Below, piece by piece: positions 34,934 to 44,588 of a stretch of DNA of 64,000 nt. Each line of letters starts with the position of its first letter. Position 1 is the stretch's first letter. Origin of the DNA: Paramylibacter kogurei (GTDB lineage Bacteria; Pseudomonadota; Alphaproteobacteria; Rhodobacterales; Rhodobacteraceae); assembly GCF_002742285.1 (NCBI RefSeq), contig NZ_MDGM01000012.1, forward strand, positions 496,001 through 560,000. Direction: 5' to 3'. The notes beneath the pieces are model-generated. The model saw only the letters and a program-made list of their open reading frames with translations. It was not told where the DNA came from and searched no databases. The translations under genes and the position numbers were made by a program.

Positions 34934-36766
34934 TTGCGCAGATCCACCCACACAGAACAATCCGTTGACCGTAAACAAGCCGTAAATGTCGTTCAAAAAG
35001 TATTGCCATATCTGTGGCCTGAACAACATTCATGGGTAAAGGTTCGCGTTGTTTTGGCTATGATTTCTCTGGTCTTGGCCAAGGTCGTTTCGGTTGCCAC
35101 CCCGTTTTTCTATAAAGGTGCGGTTGATGCATTGGCGCCAGAAAATGGTGAACCAAACACGGTGTTTATGCTTACGGCAGGTGCGGTGGGTTTAACCGTT
35201 GCATATGGTGTGCTGCGTCTGATGTCGGTTGGGTTTAACCAATTGCGTGATGTGATTTTTGCACGCGTTGGGCAACGGGCGTTGCGCCAATTGGCGCTGG
35301 AAACATTTCAGCATATGCATCGCTTAAGCCTACGTTACCATATCACGCGTAAAACGGGCGGGCTCAGCCGTATTATTGAACGCGGGGTCAAGGGCGTTGA
35401 ATTCCTGTTGCGATTCATGCTGTTTTCCATTGGCCCGTTGATTTTGGAATTGTTGTTCATCGCAGGCATTTTGTTTTTCGTCTTTGATGTTTGGTATTTG
35501 GCGGTGGTGGTTGTCACCATCGGGATTTACATTTGGTTTACCTTTGCCGTCACCGAATGGCGCGTCAAAATTCGCAAGGAAATGAACGACCAAGACACAG
35601 ACGCCAATCAAAAAGCGATTGATAGTCTGCTTAATTTTGAAACCGTGAAATATTTCGGTGCCGAAGAACGCGAAGCGATGCGTTATGACGAAAGCATGCG
35701 TGGATACGAGGCGGCGGCGTTGAAAACCAACTATTCCCTCGCATTTCTGAATTTCGGGCAATCGCTCTTTATTACAGTTGGTTTGGTTGGTGTGATGGTG
35801 ATGGCGGCGTTTGGCGTGCAGCGTGGCGATTTGACCGTGGGCGATTTCGTGATGGTCAATGCGTATATGATCCAGATCACCATGCCGTTGAATTTCCTTG
35901 GCACAGTGTATCGCGAAATTCGCCAAGCATTGGTCGATATGTCCGAAATGTTCGAACTGTTGGAACAACCAGCCGAAGTGGTGGATAAACCAAACGCCAA
36001 ATCATTGCGCGTATCTGGTGGCCAAATTGAGTTTGACGGGATTGATTTTGGCTATAACGCCGATCGTCAAATTTTGGATGATCTCAACATCACGGTTGAG
36101 GCGGGCAAAACATTGGCTGTTGTCGGACCATCTGGTTCGGGAAAATCCACCATCGGGCGGTTGTTATTCCGTTTTTACGATGTTGACGGGGGCGGGGTGA
36201 AAATTGACGGCCAAGACATTCGTGATGTGACGCAATCAAGCCTGCATATGATGCTGGGGATTGTGCCACAGGATACGGTGCTGTTTAATGATACAATCGG
36301 GTATAACATCGCCTATGGTCGTGATGGGGCAAGCCAGAATGAAATCGTTGCCGCCGCTAAATCCGCCAAAATCCATGATTTTGTCATGAGCCTTCCAGAT
36401 GGATATCAAACCACCGTGGGCGAACGGGGTTTGAAATTATCGGGCGGTGAAAAGCAACGCGTGGGCATTGCGCGCACCTTGCTGAAAGATCCGCCAATTC
36501 TGGTACTGGACGAGGCGACATCAGCGCTGGATACCGAGACCGAGCGCGATATCCAAGAATCCCTGCGCGGGCTTGGCCGAGGACGCACCGTGATCACCAT
36601 CGCGCATCGTCTGTCCACCGTGGTGGATGCCGATGAAATTGTGGTGCTGGAGGCTGGCAAAGTTTCCGAGCGTGGCACACATGATGACCTGTTGGCGCAA
36701 AACGGGCGTTACGCACAGATGTGGCAAAACCAAATAGCAGAGGAAGAAGAGCAGGGCGTTGCTTGA
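34934..36766 (+). CDS. ABC exporter of the Atm1/HMT type (fused permease and ATPase)
   Basis: The 610-residue half-transporter has six membrane helices (about residues 35-330) followed by an ATPase domain. The ATPase carries Walker A GPSGSGKST, signature LSGGEKQRVGIARTL, Walker B ILVLDEATSALD and H-loop IAHRLSTV. The region TGGLSRIIERGVKGVEFLLR matches Atm1-type exporters, which move glutathione-linked compounds in relation to iron-sulfur cluster or metal homeostasis. The start appears to be TTG 34934, with AAGGAA seven bases upstream; no in-frame ATG is near. Confidence 0.92.
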   Translation: MRRSTHTEQSVDRKQAVNVVQKVLPYLWPEQHSWVKVRVVLAMISLVLAKVVSVATPFFYKGAVDALAPENGEPNTVFMLTAGAVGLTVAYGVLRLMSVGFNQLRDVIFARVGQRALRQLALETFQHMHRLSLRYHITRKTGGLSRIIERGVKGVEFLLRFMLFSIGPLILELLFIAGILFFVFDVWYLAVVVVTIGIYIWFTFAVTEWRVKIRKEMNDQDTDANQKAIDSLLNFETVKYFGAEEREAMRYDESMRGYEAAALKTNYSLAFLNFGQSLFITVGLVGVMVMAAFGVQRGDLTVGDFVMVNAYMIQITMPLNFLGTVYREIRQALVDMSEMFELLEQPAEVVDKPNAKSLRVSGGQIEFDGIDFGYNADRQILDDLNITVEAGKTLAVVGPSGSGKSTIGRLLFRFYDVDGGGVKIDGQDIRDVTQSSLHMMLGIVPQDTVLFNDTIGYNIAYGRDGASQNEIVAAAKSAKIHDFVMSLPDGYQTTVGERGLKLSGGEKQRVGIARTLLKDPPILVLDEATSALDTETERDIQESLRGLGRGRTVITIAHRLSTVVDADEIVVLEAGKVSERGTHDDLLAQNGRYAQMWQNQIAEEEEQGVA

Positions 36767-36817
36767 TAAATAGCTGTCCACAGCAAGCAAAGATGGCCTT
36801 GGGGAATACTATTTATT

Positions 36818-37573
36818 TTACTCTAGAGTTTTGCGAAATTCGGATGGGGTGCAATTGGCAAATTTTAGAAAAGCGCGGTTGAATGCGCTCAGCGATTGAT
36901 AGCCACATTCGCCTGAAATTTGAATAATTGATAAATCGCCTTCGGCCAAAAGTTGCACACCGTGGATCATGCGAAGTTGAGTTACAAGCTGTGACCATGT
37001 GATCCCAAGATTTTGTGAAAATCGACGCTGTATCGTTCGTTCAGATTGATTTGTTGCACGCGCAACGTCTTGTGCTGTGATTTTTTTGGATAAGTGTGCG
37101 TCGGAAAAATCTATTGCTTTTTGCAGCACGGGATCGTGCGAAAATGGGCGTTTAATATCAATCGCGCTGTTCGCGAGTGCCGCACAAGCGTTTAAAAGCG
37201 CTTGAAAGAAATTTTCAGCCTCGGGCGGATGATCGTTATCTTTTCCCCATTCTTTGCAATGTTGCACCATGTGGCGTGTCATTGGTGACATTTGAAATGC
37301 AATAGGGGTGTTGGGCATCAAAGTGCAAAACCCAGGTCTTGCAAGGATGGAACAGGCCGTGACTGGTTTTGAGATTTCAACCAACATTGGTGTATTTGCC
37401 GGAACCCATGCCGCAAAAGATGGGGCAAGCAGCCAGCTTTCCCCATTGATTGTGACGCGAAGCGCCCCTGTTTTTGCGTAAATCAGATAATCACGATCAA
37501 AACAGGCCCGTGTGGCGGGGCGCGGTTCCAATGATTGGAAAAAACAATAACTCGCGGGTTCCGTATTCGTCAT
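36818..37573 (-). CDS. AraC-family transcriptional regulator
   Basis: The 251-residue protein has an N-terminal cupin-like sensor region (about residues 10-110, with ALRVTINGESWLLAPSFAAW) and a C-terminal AraC-type double helix-turn-helix (about 155-250). The latter contains ITAQDVARATNQSERTIQRRF and CGYQSLSAFNRAFLKFANCTPSEFRK, in parts. It lies directly downstream of a small monooxygenase-like gene, separated by three bases, and probably controls it or is co-transcribed with it. The effector is unknown. Confidence 0.9.
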   Translation of the reverse strand: MTNTEPASYCFFQSLEPRPATRACFDRDYLIYAKTGALRVTINGESWLLAPSFAAWVPANTPMLVEISKPVTACSILARPGFCTLMPNTPIAFQMSPMTRHMVQHCKEWGKDNDHPPEAENFFQALLNACAALANSAIDIKRPFSHDPVLQKAIDFSDAHLSKKITAQDVARATNQSERTIQRRFSQNLGITWSQLVTQLRMIHGVQLLAEGDLSIIQISGECGYQSLSAFNRAFLKFANCTPSEFRKTLE

Positions 37574-37576
37574 ATA

Positions 37577-37864
37577 TTATTGTTTATCAATTTCAGCCAC
37601 TGTCGTCACGGGCGCCGATGTCATCTTGGGGCGTAATCCTGCACCTAATCGCGCGAATGTTTCGCTGGCACGATAAACATCAAATTGTTTCATTGTTTCC
37701 CAATGTTGAATGATCGCAATGCCGTCATTTGATGGTTTGCAATATATTTCATAATGCGCGCAGCCAGACATCTTGCGTACGGTCTGCGCCTGATCGGTGA
37801 AAAGCCCGATTGCTGAGTTGATGTCTTTTGCTGCAAAGCTGGCTTCTACGGTGATGAGTTTCAT
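37577..37864 (-). CDS. ABM-domain protein (putative quinol monooxygenase-like)
   Basis: The 95-residue protein fits the antibiotic biosynthesis monooxygenase fold: ITVEASFAAKDINSA, GCAHYEIYCKPSNDG, IIQHWETMKQFDVYRASETF. These small dimeric ferredoxin-like proteins act on quinols, heme or polyketides, or have no known substrate. It is located three bases upstream of the AraC gene in the same direction, so the pair is likely an operon. Confidence 0.82.
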   Translation of the reverse strand: MKLITVEASFAAKDINSAIGLFTDQAQTVRKMSGCAHYEIYCKPSNDGIAIIQHWETMKQFDVYRASETFARLGAGLRPKMTSAPVTTVAEIDKQ

Positions 37865-37995
37865 GGGTTGATCCTTTCTTAGATGAATGGATCATGATGT
37901 AATCTGGATTTGCGTTCCAATGTACGTTCGCCAATAATGCGCCCCAACCCGCCAATATTTGGGGGGGTAGCTTTTGGCGAAAGTCGATTTTTACT

Positions 37996-40900
37996 TTATT
38001 CCGCTGCGTTCAGCTTGGTAACGTTTCCATCATCCACGTTGTCATCATCCCATGACACGGTGCCAAGCGATGCTTTTTTCGTGGATCTTTGCAATGTTCG
38101 ATCGCGGCCAACGCGGCTGTTGCGCCCAGCGGTTAATGTGCCAAGCCATGCAGATGAATTATAAACACCTTTGTTAAACCAAACACGCAATGCCAAGAGG
38201 GACGGTGTGACGACCAAGGTTAAAACCGTGGCGAGCCCAAGGCCAAAAACCACCGCCGTGGATAGCTGTTTCCACCATAGCGCAGTGGGCGCATCTATCG
38301 TGTAACCACCATTATAAAAATCAATCGACAGCCCCAAAACCATGGGCGTAAGACCCGCAATGGTGGTGACTGTGGTCAGGAAAACGGGGCGAATGCGATC
38401 TTGTGCGGTTCGCGTAATCGCCGTGATTTTTGGCATATATGCGGCGTATTCTTGATAGGTATCAATCAAGACGATGTTGTTATTCACCACAATTCCCGCA
38501 AGCGCGACAATCCCTGTACCGGTCATGATAATCGAAAACGGTTGATCCATGACCAGCATCCCAATCAACACACCTGTGGTTGACAGGATCACCGCCAATA
38601 GCACCAGAATAGAATTATAAACGCTGTTAAATTGCGCAAGCAAAATCACAAACATTAGGCCAAGTGCGCCAATGAAAGCTTGGCTTAAAAATGCTTGGCT
38701 TTCTTCTTGTTCGGCTTGATCGCCTTTCCATTCGTAATCAATGCCAGCGGGAAGGGGATTTTCCGTTTCCAACCAAGTTGTAAGTTTTGCGATTTCTTCA
38801 TTTGCATTGGCGCCATCAATCACGTCGGCCTTAATGTCGAAATATCGTTTTGAATCGACACGATCAATTTGACCCAGCTTTTGCACGGGTTCCAATGTGA
38901 TGAAATTTGAAATCGGGATCAGACCGCTGGATGTGCGCACACGCAATGTTTCCAGCGTTGAAATAAGCCGATCCTTTTCTGGCAACCGCACGCGAATGTC
39001 GATTTCATCATCGGAAGTATCCACACGCATGGTTCCGAGCTGTAAGCCACGTGTAACCAGTTGCACCATTGCGCCGACTTGGGCCACATCGGCCTGATAG
39101 CGGCCCGCTTTTTCAACATCGACGTTGATTTTCCAATCAATGCCTGGGAGGGGGCGTGAATCTTCGATTTTGATCGCGGTATCGGTGTTTTCGAATTTTG
39201 CGCGTACCGTTGCGGCGGCGTCCAGCAAATCTTGCCAATCTTGCCCTTTGACGCGCAGTGCCAGTGGTTTGCCCGATGCAGGCCCCATTTCAAGCACCAA
39301 AATTTCGGCCTGAACACCTGGAATTTGCGCGATACGATTTGTGATATCGTCGATGATTTCAGTGCCCGTTGGGCCAGACAGGCGGGTATCCCATTCGGTA
39401 AGTTCGACTTGAACCTGTCCCACAGTGTCAAGCGGAGCCTGTGCGCCACCGGTGTTGTTGTTCAAACCACCTTCGCCAGCGAATGCAAAAACGTTTTTGA
39501 TCCCTTCGGTGCCTTGCATTAATTCCTCGACTTGTTGCACCAATGCGTCTTTTTCTGGCAGTGAAAAATTCCCGCGCGCACGTACATATACGATGGCGTT
39601 TTCAGGCTGGGTTTCTACGAAAAATTCAACACCTTTGTTATTTTCGCCAAAATAGCCAAAGACCGAAATGACGAAAAATATCGTCGCACCCAGTGTCACC
39701 ACGGGCATGATGGGATTGCCGACGATGAAATGAATGAAATGTCCAAACCAATTGCGCTGATAACCACCCTTGATCGGTTTTTCACGCGCCCCATGGCGAA
39801 GCGCATGACCAAGCGTTGAAACACCAACACAGCCTGCGATAAAGAATATCGCACCTGGCAAAATGTTTCCGCTAAGGAGTGTCATCAAACCAAACACCAA
39901 AAGACAGGCCGCCCCGATCAAGAGTGCAAAGCGGATTGTCCAATGGAATTTTGTCCGCAGCCAGCGGGCACCATTGCCAACACCACGTGAAAAACGCCCC
40001 GCAACGCCGCCAATAACAGGCAGATAAACCAGTGCCACTAAAAGAGATGCGGATAAAACATAGATCAATGTAACGGGCAGCATTCCCATAAATTCACCCG
40101 GCACACCTGGCCAAAAGAGCATGGGCAAAAATGCACAAAGCGTTGTCGCCGTGGATGAAACAATCGGCCAAAACATGCGTTTGGCGGCCATGCCATATGC
40201 TTTCATCGGGCCGACGCCCTCGTTAATTTTTTTGTCGGCATATTCCACCACCACGATGGCGCCATCCACCAGCATACCAACCGCAAGGATCAAGCCGAAC
40301 ATCACGATATTTGAAATCGCAATGCCCGTTGTGCCCATGATGGCAAAGGCGAGCAGGAATGATGTAGGAATGGCAAAACCAACCAACAAAGCAGAGCGCA
40401 CACCAAGAGCCGCCAAAATCACAATCATCACCAGTGCGATCGCGGTAAAGACAGATGATTCAAGCTGGCTGACCATGCCGCCAACCTGAATGGATTGGTC
40501 TGTGGAATAATTGATCGCAATCGCATCGCGCAATTCTTGGGGCCATTCATCAACCGCGGCGGCGACTTCTTGTTTTACCAATCCCACCGTTTCGATCAGA
40601 TTGACACCTTTGCGTTTTACGACCTGTAGTGCGACGGTGCTGTTGCCGTTAAACCGTGCCGTTCCAGCACGATCTTCAAAGGTCAGTCGAATATCGGCCA
40701 AATCACCCAGCGTGATAACGCGATCACCATTCACCTTGACGGGCAAGGAATAAACATCCTGAGGCTCGTCAAAGGATGACGGGATTTTAAAGCTAAACGC
40801 GCCTGTTTTGGTTTCCAATTCACCCGCTGCGATCAACAGGTTGTTATTGTTCACAACGCTGATCAATTCGCTGGCGGTGACGTTATATGCCTCTAGCTTG

Positions 40901-41469
40901 AGCGGATCGATCAGAACCTCAAGCATTTCATCGCGATGCCCTGCAAGACCGGCCTCTAACACGCCTGACATGGCTTCGATGCGATCTTGCAGATCTGTTG
41001 CCACGCGCAACATGGTGCGTTCGGGAATATCACCAGATAGCGATACAACAACAATGGGAAATTCGGAAAAATTGATTTCGTTGATTGTGTATTGATCCGC
41101 GCCATCGGGAAAATCGGCTTCGGCTTGATTAACCTTGTCGCGCACATCGGCAATGACCGCGGATTTATCCCAGCCAAATTCGAATTCAAGCGCAACCCCG
41201 CCATAACCTTCGGCGGCGGTGCCTGAAATGGTTTTTAAACCATCCAATCCCTTAAGCTTGCTTTCAAGCGGTTTGACCAACAGCTTTTCGGAATCTTGTG
41301 CGGAAATGCCGGGGAAGGGGACAGAAACGAACAAGGCCGGGATATCGATATCCGGTTCGCCCTCTTTTGGAAGCCCCGTATAGGCCAGAATACCCGCGCC
41401 AAGTGACAAAAGCACAAGCGCAACAATCATACGCGCACGTTCAATGGCCCAATCAATAATCCCCGTCAT
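37996..41469 (-). CDS. RND-family efflux transporter permease
   Basis: An inner-membrane proton-driven exporter. At 1157 residues it is about 100 longer than typical family members. It has the N-terminal helix, porter domain ISAQDSEKLLVKPLE, and the helix-4 motif GMLVDGAIVVVEYADK with acidic proton-relay residues. The second half has GTGIVALAGIVVNNNIVLID. Between helices 6 and 7 (roughly residues 490-565) two additional hydrophobic segments are present (FALLIGAACLLVFGLMTLL and IFFIAGCVGVSTLGHAL). Its start overlaps the adaptor gene stop by four bases; no outer-membrane channel gene is adjacent. Confidence 0.93.
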   Translation of the reverse strand: MTGIIDWAIERARMIVALVLLSLGAGILAYTGLPKEGEPDIDIPALFVSVPFPGISAQDSEKLLVKPLESKLKGLDGLKTISGTAAEGYGGVALEFEFGWDKSAVIADVRDKVNQAEADFPDGADQYTINEINFSEFPIVVVSLSGDIPERTMLRVATDLQDRIEAMSGVLEAGLAGHRDEMLEVLIDPLKLEAYNVTASELISVVNNNNLLIAAGELETKTGAFSFKIPSSFDEPQDVYSLPVKVNGDRVITLGDLADIRLTFEDRAGTARFNGNSTVALQVVKRKGVNLIETVGLVKQEVAAAVDEWPQELRDAIAINYSTDQSIQVGGMVSQLESSVFTAIALVMIVILAALGVRSALLVGFAIPTSFLLAFAIMGTTGIAISNIVMFGLILAVGMLVDGAIVVVEYADKKINEGVGPMKAYGMAAKRMFWPIVSSTATTLCAFLPMLFWPGVPGEFMGMLPVTLIYVLSASLLVALVYLPVIGGVAGRFSRGVGNGARWLRTKFHWTIRFALLIGAACLLVFGLMTLLSGNILPGAIFFIAGCVGVSTLGHALRHGAREKPIKGGYQRNWFGHFIHFIVGNPIMPVVTLGATIFFVISVFGYFGENNKGVEFFVETQPENAIVYVRARGNFSLPEKDALVQQVEELMQGTEGIKNVFAFAGEGGLNNNTGGAQAPLDTVGQVQVELTEWDTRLSGPTGTEIIDDITNRIAQIPGVQAEILVLEMGPASGKPLALRVKGQDWQDLLDAAATVRAKFENTDTAIKIEDSRPLPGIDWKINVDVEKAGRYQADVAQVGAMVQLVTRGLQLGTMRVDTSDDEIDIRVRLPEKDRLISTLETLRVRTSSGLIPISNFITLEPVQKLGQIDRVDSKRYFDIKADVIDGANANEEIAKLTTWLETENPLPAGIDYEWKGDQAEQEESQAFLSQAFIGALGLMFVILLAQFNSVYNSILVLLAVILSTTGVLIGMLVMDQPFSIIMTGTGIVALAGIVVNNNIVLIDTYQEYAAYMPKITAITRTAQDRIRPVFLTTVTTIAGLTPMVLGLSIDFYNGGYTIDAPTALWWKQLSTAVVFGLGLATVLTLVVTPSLLALRVWFNKGVYNSSAWLGTLTAGRNSRVGRDRTLQRSTKKASLGTVSWDDDNVDDGNVTKLNAAE

Positions 41470-42686
41470 GATTTGTCGCCTTTATAAGTCACCTCTACTG
41501 GCGTGCCAGTGACAACATATTCATGACCCAACACAATTACGTCGATATTTTCTGGCAACCCTGTCACCCAGATACCATCTGGCGTGTCGCGGATCATTTG
41601 AACCGGCATGAATTGGGCGCGCCCATCAACAGCGGCGCGAATGCCAAAGCGCCCATCGCCATCCAGCGTCATTGCTGATTGCGGTAACAAATGCCCCTTT
41701 GTGCCATCAAGGCCAATATAGATATCCGCCGTGGATCCATCACGCATTTTCAGCAATGGGTTTGGAACGGTGGTTTCCACCAAAAATGTGCGTGTAATTT
41801 GATCGGCAGAGCGTGAAATATAGGTTACTTGCCCTTGCACCTGTTCACCCGTGATCAGGCTGGCCAATGCGGGCGCGCCGACTGCGATTTTGGCAACCTG
41901 TTGTTCGGTGGCATAACCTGTCAATTTAATTGGATCGAGCGCGATCACCGTGGCACAGGTTGATCCCGCTTGCAATAAATCACCAAATTCGGCGGCGTCA
42001 GATTCCAATAATCCAGAAAACGGAGCCGTAATTTGCAAATGCGCGATATCGTCTTGGGCGCGGATCACTGCGGCCTGTGCGGCCTCCAATGCCGCTTTGC
42101 GGCTGATCACTTGGGTTTCAGATGCAAAGCCTTTTTTAACCAAATCTTCGCTTGTTTTGCTGTTGTTTTGCGCCTCGGCAAGGCGTGCTTGTGCTTCTGC
42201 CAATGCGGATGCTTTGGTGCCTGGGTCCAATTCACAGAGCAATTCACCCTGTTCAACCAATGTCCCCTTGCGCAGCGGCTGTGAAACAACCGTACCAGAA
42301 GTTTCGGATTTCACTTCGACAAATTTGAATGCGGTGGTTTCACCGCGCAGTAAAATACCGCTGGTCACATCCTGTGCCGTGGATTTCATTGCCAATACGG
42401 AAATTTTCCCCGAAGTCTGTGTTGCAGGTGTATCTGTTTTGGTTTCCAGCGCGGATTTCGCATTTTCAACGGCCGCGTTTGCCGCATCGCGTTTCGCACG
42501 TGCCGCTTCAAATTCGCTTAATGCGATGGCGGCCTCTTCTTCAGCAATTTTTAACGCTTCTTCTTGGGCGCTGCGTTGTTCTTGTGCGGTGCCGCGTGCC
42601 AATTCCATGACAAAATCACGTTTCATAATTAAGAAAAAAGTCGCAACACATACCAGAATTGCGGCGATGATTGATGAAATTTTCAT
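41466..42686 (-). CDS. RND efflux periplasmic adaptor (membrane fusion protein)
   Basis: The 406-residue protein has an N-terminal anchor helix and an extended Ala/Glu-rich coiled coil (about residues 27-85) preceding the usual domains, which is longer than in standard adaptors. The biotinyl-lipoyl halves are VSQPLRKGTLVEQGELLCEL and APFSGLLESDAAEFGDLLQAG, either side of a helical hairpin (ALAEAQARLAEAQNNSKTSE). It connects the RND pump to an outer-membrane channel. It is the first gene of the two-gene operon. Confidence 0.92.
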   Translation of the reverse strand: MKISSIIAAILVCVATFFLIMKRDFVMELARGTAQEQRSAQEEALKIAEEEAAIALSEFEAARAKRDAANAAVENAKSALETKTDTPATQTSGKISVLAMKSTAQDVTSGILLRGETTAFKFVEVKSETSGTVVSQPLRKGTLVEQGELLCELDPGTKASALAEAQARLAEAQNNSKTSEDLVKKGFASETQVISRKAALEAAQAAVIRAQDDIAHLQITAPFSGLLESDAAEFGDLLQAGSTCATVIALDPIKLTGYATEQQVAKIAVGAPALASLITGEQVQGQVTYISRSADQITRTFLVETTVPNPLLKMRDGSTADIYIGLDGTKGHLLPQSAMTLDGDGRFGIRAAVDGRAQFMPVQMIRDTPDGIWVTGLPENIDVIVLGHEYVVTGTPVEVTYKGDKS

Positions 42687-42716
42687 AATAGACCCGTGCG
42701 TTGTGAATTTGTAACG

Positions 42717-42726
42717 AAGTTAACTT
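42717..42726. repeat. Palindrome AAGTTAACTT upstream of the RND operon
   Basis: A 10-bp palindrome 31-40 bases upstream of the adaptor start, within an imperfect longer dyad (GTAAC ... TTACG). It could be an operator of the pump operon; no regulator gene is adjacent. Confidence 0.25.
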
Positions 42727-42821
42727 ACGTTTTTTGCAAAATTTCAGCCATAAGTTGTAGCTGTTAGCAATGCTTACTTTTATATGACTTTTGCAATATA
42801 TCAACTATGTATCTGTGACCG

Positions 42822-42849
42822 TTGTGGTTTAGAGTCGCAATGATAAAAC
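42822..42849 (+). promoter_or_regulatory. Candidate promoter of panB
   Basis: TTGTGG (42822-42827) and TAAAAC (42844-42849) with a 16-base spacer, 44 bases upstream of the panB ATG. The match is moderate. Confidence 0.3.
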
Positions 42850-42892
42850 TTTGCTTATATATATGGCAGACCGAAACAAGAAGAGGCAGCAC

Positions 42893-43768
42893 ATGTCAAC
42901 CACGAGCACAATCTCTAAAAAATCCGCGGTCGCTGACCCTGAACAAGTGTCGGAAACCATGCCAAAGCGCAAAAAAATGACGGTGCCCGCGTTTACGGCG
43001 GCCAAGGGTGGAAAACCATTGGTGTGTTTAACCGCATATACCGCGCATGTTGCACATATTGTTGACGAACAGGCCGATATGATTTTGGTGGGCGATAGTT
43101 TGGGTATGGTTATTCATGGTATGCCAAATACATTGGGTGTGACCATGGAACATATGATTATGCATGGTCAGGCCGTGATGCGCGGCGCTGAAAAAGCGTT
43201 GGTCGTGGTCGATATGCCATTTGGGAGTTTCGAAGAAAGCCCAGAGGTAGCGTTTCGCAATGCCGCACGTTTGATCAAAGAAACGGGTTGTACGGCTGTG
43301 AAATTGGAAGGCGGGCGTGAAATGGCACCAACCATTCGCCACCTCACAAATCGTGGTATTCCTGTGATGGCTCATGTTGGCTTGATGCCTCAGCAAATGA
43401 ATACAGCGGGTGGATTCAAGGCCGTTCGTGAAAAAGATCAATTTGACGAAGTTGTCAAAGATGCCCAAGCTGTAGAAGAAGCAGGCGCATTTTCCGTGGT
43501 TGTCGAAGGTGTTGCCGTGCGTTTGGCAAACAAGATCACCAAATCCGTTGGCATCCCAACCATTGGCATTGGCGCAAGTGTGGAATGCGATGGTCAAATT
43601 TTGGTATTTGAAGATATGATCGGATTGTTTCCCCGCGTACCAACATTTGTAAAACGCTATGGCAACATGGAAGAAATGATGCGCGATGCGGTTGAACGTT
43701 ATTCATCCGAAGTGCGTGCACGTAAATTCCCCAGCGATGATTACACATATAAGATGAAAACAGACTAG
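42893..43768 (+). CDS. panB: 3-methyl-2-oxobutanoate hydroxymethyltransferase
   Basis: First step of pantothenate synthesis: it adds a hydroxymethyl group to ketoisovalerate using methylene-tetrahydrofolate. The 291-residue protein has LTAYTAHVAHIVDEQADMIL-type start motifs, VGDSLGMVIHG, VKLEGGREM, HVGLMPQ and IGIGASVECDGQILVFEDM (in parts), with an N-terminal extension of about 35 residues. ATG 42893 follows AGAGG. panC is not adjacent. It is upstream of the yfgM-bamB-der group but has its own 3' gap. Confidence 0.95.
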   Translation: MSTTSTISKKSAVADPEQVSETMPKRKKMTVPAFTAAKGGKPLVCLTAYTAHVAHIVDEQADMILVGDSLGMVIHGMPNTLGVTMEHMIMHGQAVMRGAEKALVVVDMPFGSFEESPEVAFRNAARLIKETGCTAVKLEGGREMAPTIRHLTNRGIPVMAHVGLMPQQMNTAGGFKAVREKDQFDEVVKDAQAVEEAGAFSVVVEGVAVRLANKITKSVGIPTIGIGASVECDGQILVFEDMIGLFPRVPTFVKRYGNMEEMMRDAVERYSSEVRARKFPSDDYTYKMKTD

Positions 43769-43804
43769 GGTTTTTGAACCCCCTTTGATGGTGCGTTTAT
43801 CTGC

Positions 43805-43834
43805 TTGGCTTTCCTACGCGATTTACGCTAGTTT
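43805..43834 (+). promoter_or_regulatory. Candidate promoter of the YfgM-BamB genes
   Basis: TTGGCT (43805-43810) and TAGTTT (43829-43834) with an 18-base spacer, in an ACGCTAGTTT context like the -10 at 18391. The GTG start is 28 bases downstream of the -10. Confidence 0.4.
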
Positions 43835-43861
43835 CCCCGCAGAAATACGCAGGAGCAAAAC

Positions 43862-44551
43862 GTGAGCAATACAGATTCCTTTATCGAAGAAGTGTCCGAA
43901 GAGGTTCGCAAAGACCAACTTTATGGATATTTCAAAAAATACGGCTGGATTGCGGGTCTATTGATCGTGGCCATTGTTGGCGGCACGGCTTTCTCTGAAT
44001 GGTCAAAGGCTTCGAAATCTGCGGATGCGCAAAAATTGGGCGATGACATCGCCGCTGCGATGGCATCTGATGGAAATGCACAACAAGCCGATGCATTGGC
44101 TGCGATTTTACCAGAATCTGGGAATGCTGCGGCATTGATTGAAATCCAACGCGCCGCTGTTTTGGCGGATAATGATAACAAAGCGGGCGCATTGGAAATC
44201 CTTGACACCTTGGCGCTTGATGGTGCTGCACCAGAAATTTACCGCGAATTGGCGATGTTAAAATCGTTGATGTTGCGCGGTGCGGAAACGGAATATGGCA
44301 AACGCATTTTGGCATTGGACGTCTTGGCAAAACCAGGTGCACCGTTTCGCCCCGTTGCTTTGGAACAAAAAGCACTGGCAATGATGGACGAAGGCAAAAC
44401 CGAGGATGCGATCAAACAATTCCAAGCATTGTTGTTAGAACCCAAAGTCAGCAACGCCATGAGCGAACGCGCGCGTCAAACCATCATCGCGCTGGGCGGC
44501 ACATTGCCCGACATTGCAGAAATGCTTTCAAATAGCGTGCAAGCGCAATAA
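43862..44551 (+). CDS. YfgM-like TPR_21 membrane protein
   Basis: The 229-residue product has a short cytoplasmic N-terminus, one membrane helix (about residues 28-47) and a periplasmic helical repeat region. Its position directly before bamB and der matches yfgM in many proteobacteria. YfgM associates with PpiD and the Sec translocon as a periplasmic chaperone-like factor in E. coli; here this is by analogy. The start is GTG 43862 with AGGAG upstream. Confidence 0.85.
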   Translation: MSNTDSFIEEVSEEVRKDQLYGYFKKYGWIAGLLIVAIVGGTAFSEWSKASKSADAQKLGDDIAAAMASDGNAQQADALAAILPESGNAAALIEIQRAAVLADNDNKAGALEILDTLALDGAAPEIYRELAMLKSLMLRGAETEYGKRILALDVLAKPGAPFRPVALEQKALAMMDEGKTEDAIKQFQALLLEPKVSNAMSERARQTIIALGGTLPDIAEMLSNSVQAQ

Positions 44552-44588
44552 ACTATTTTAAACAGTGACAAAGGCGATTGGTGTAAAC

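Noticed and set aside
41950..42714. A 254-codon plus-strand frame rich in Ala and Ser.
   Set aside because: It is the mirror of the adaptor gene's coiled coil on the other strand and has no recognisable motif or ribosome-binding site.
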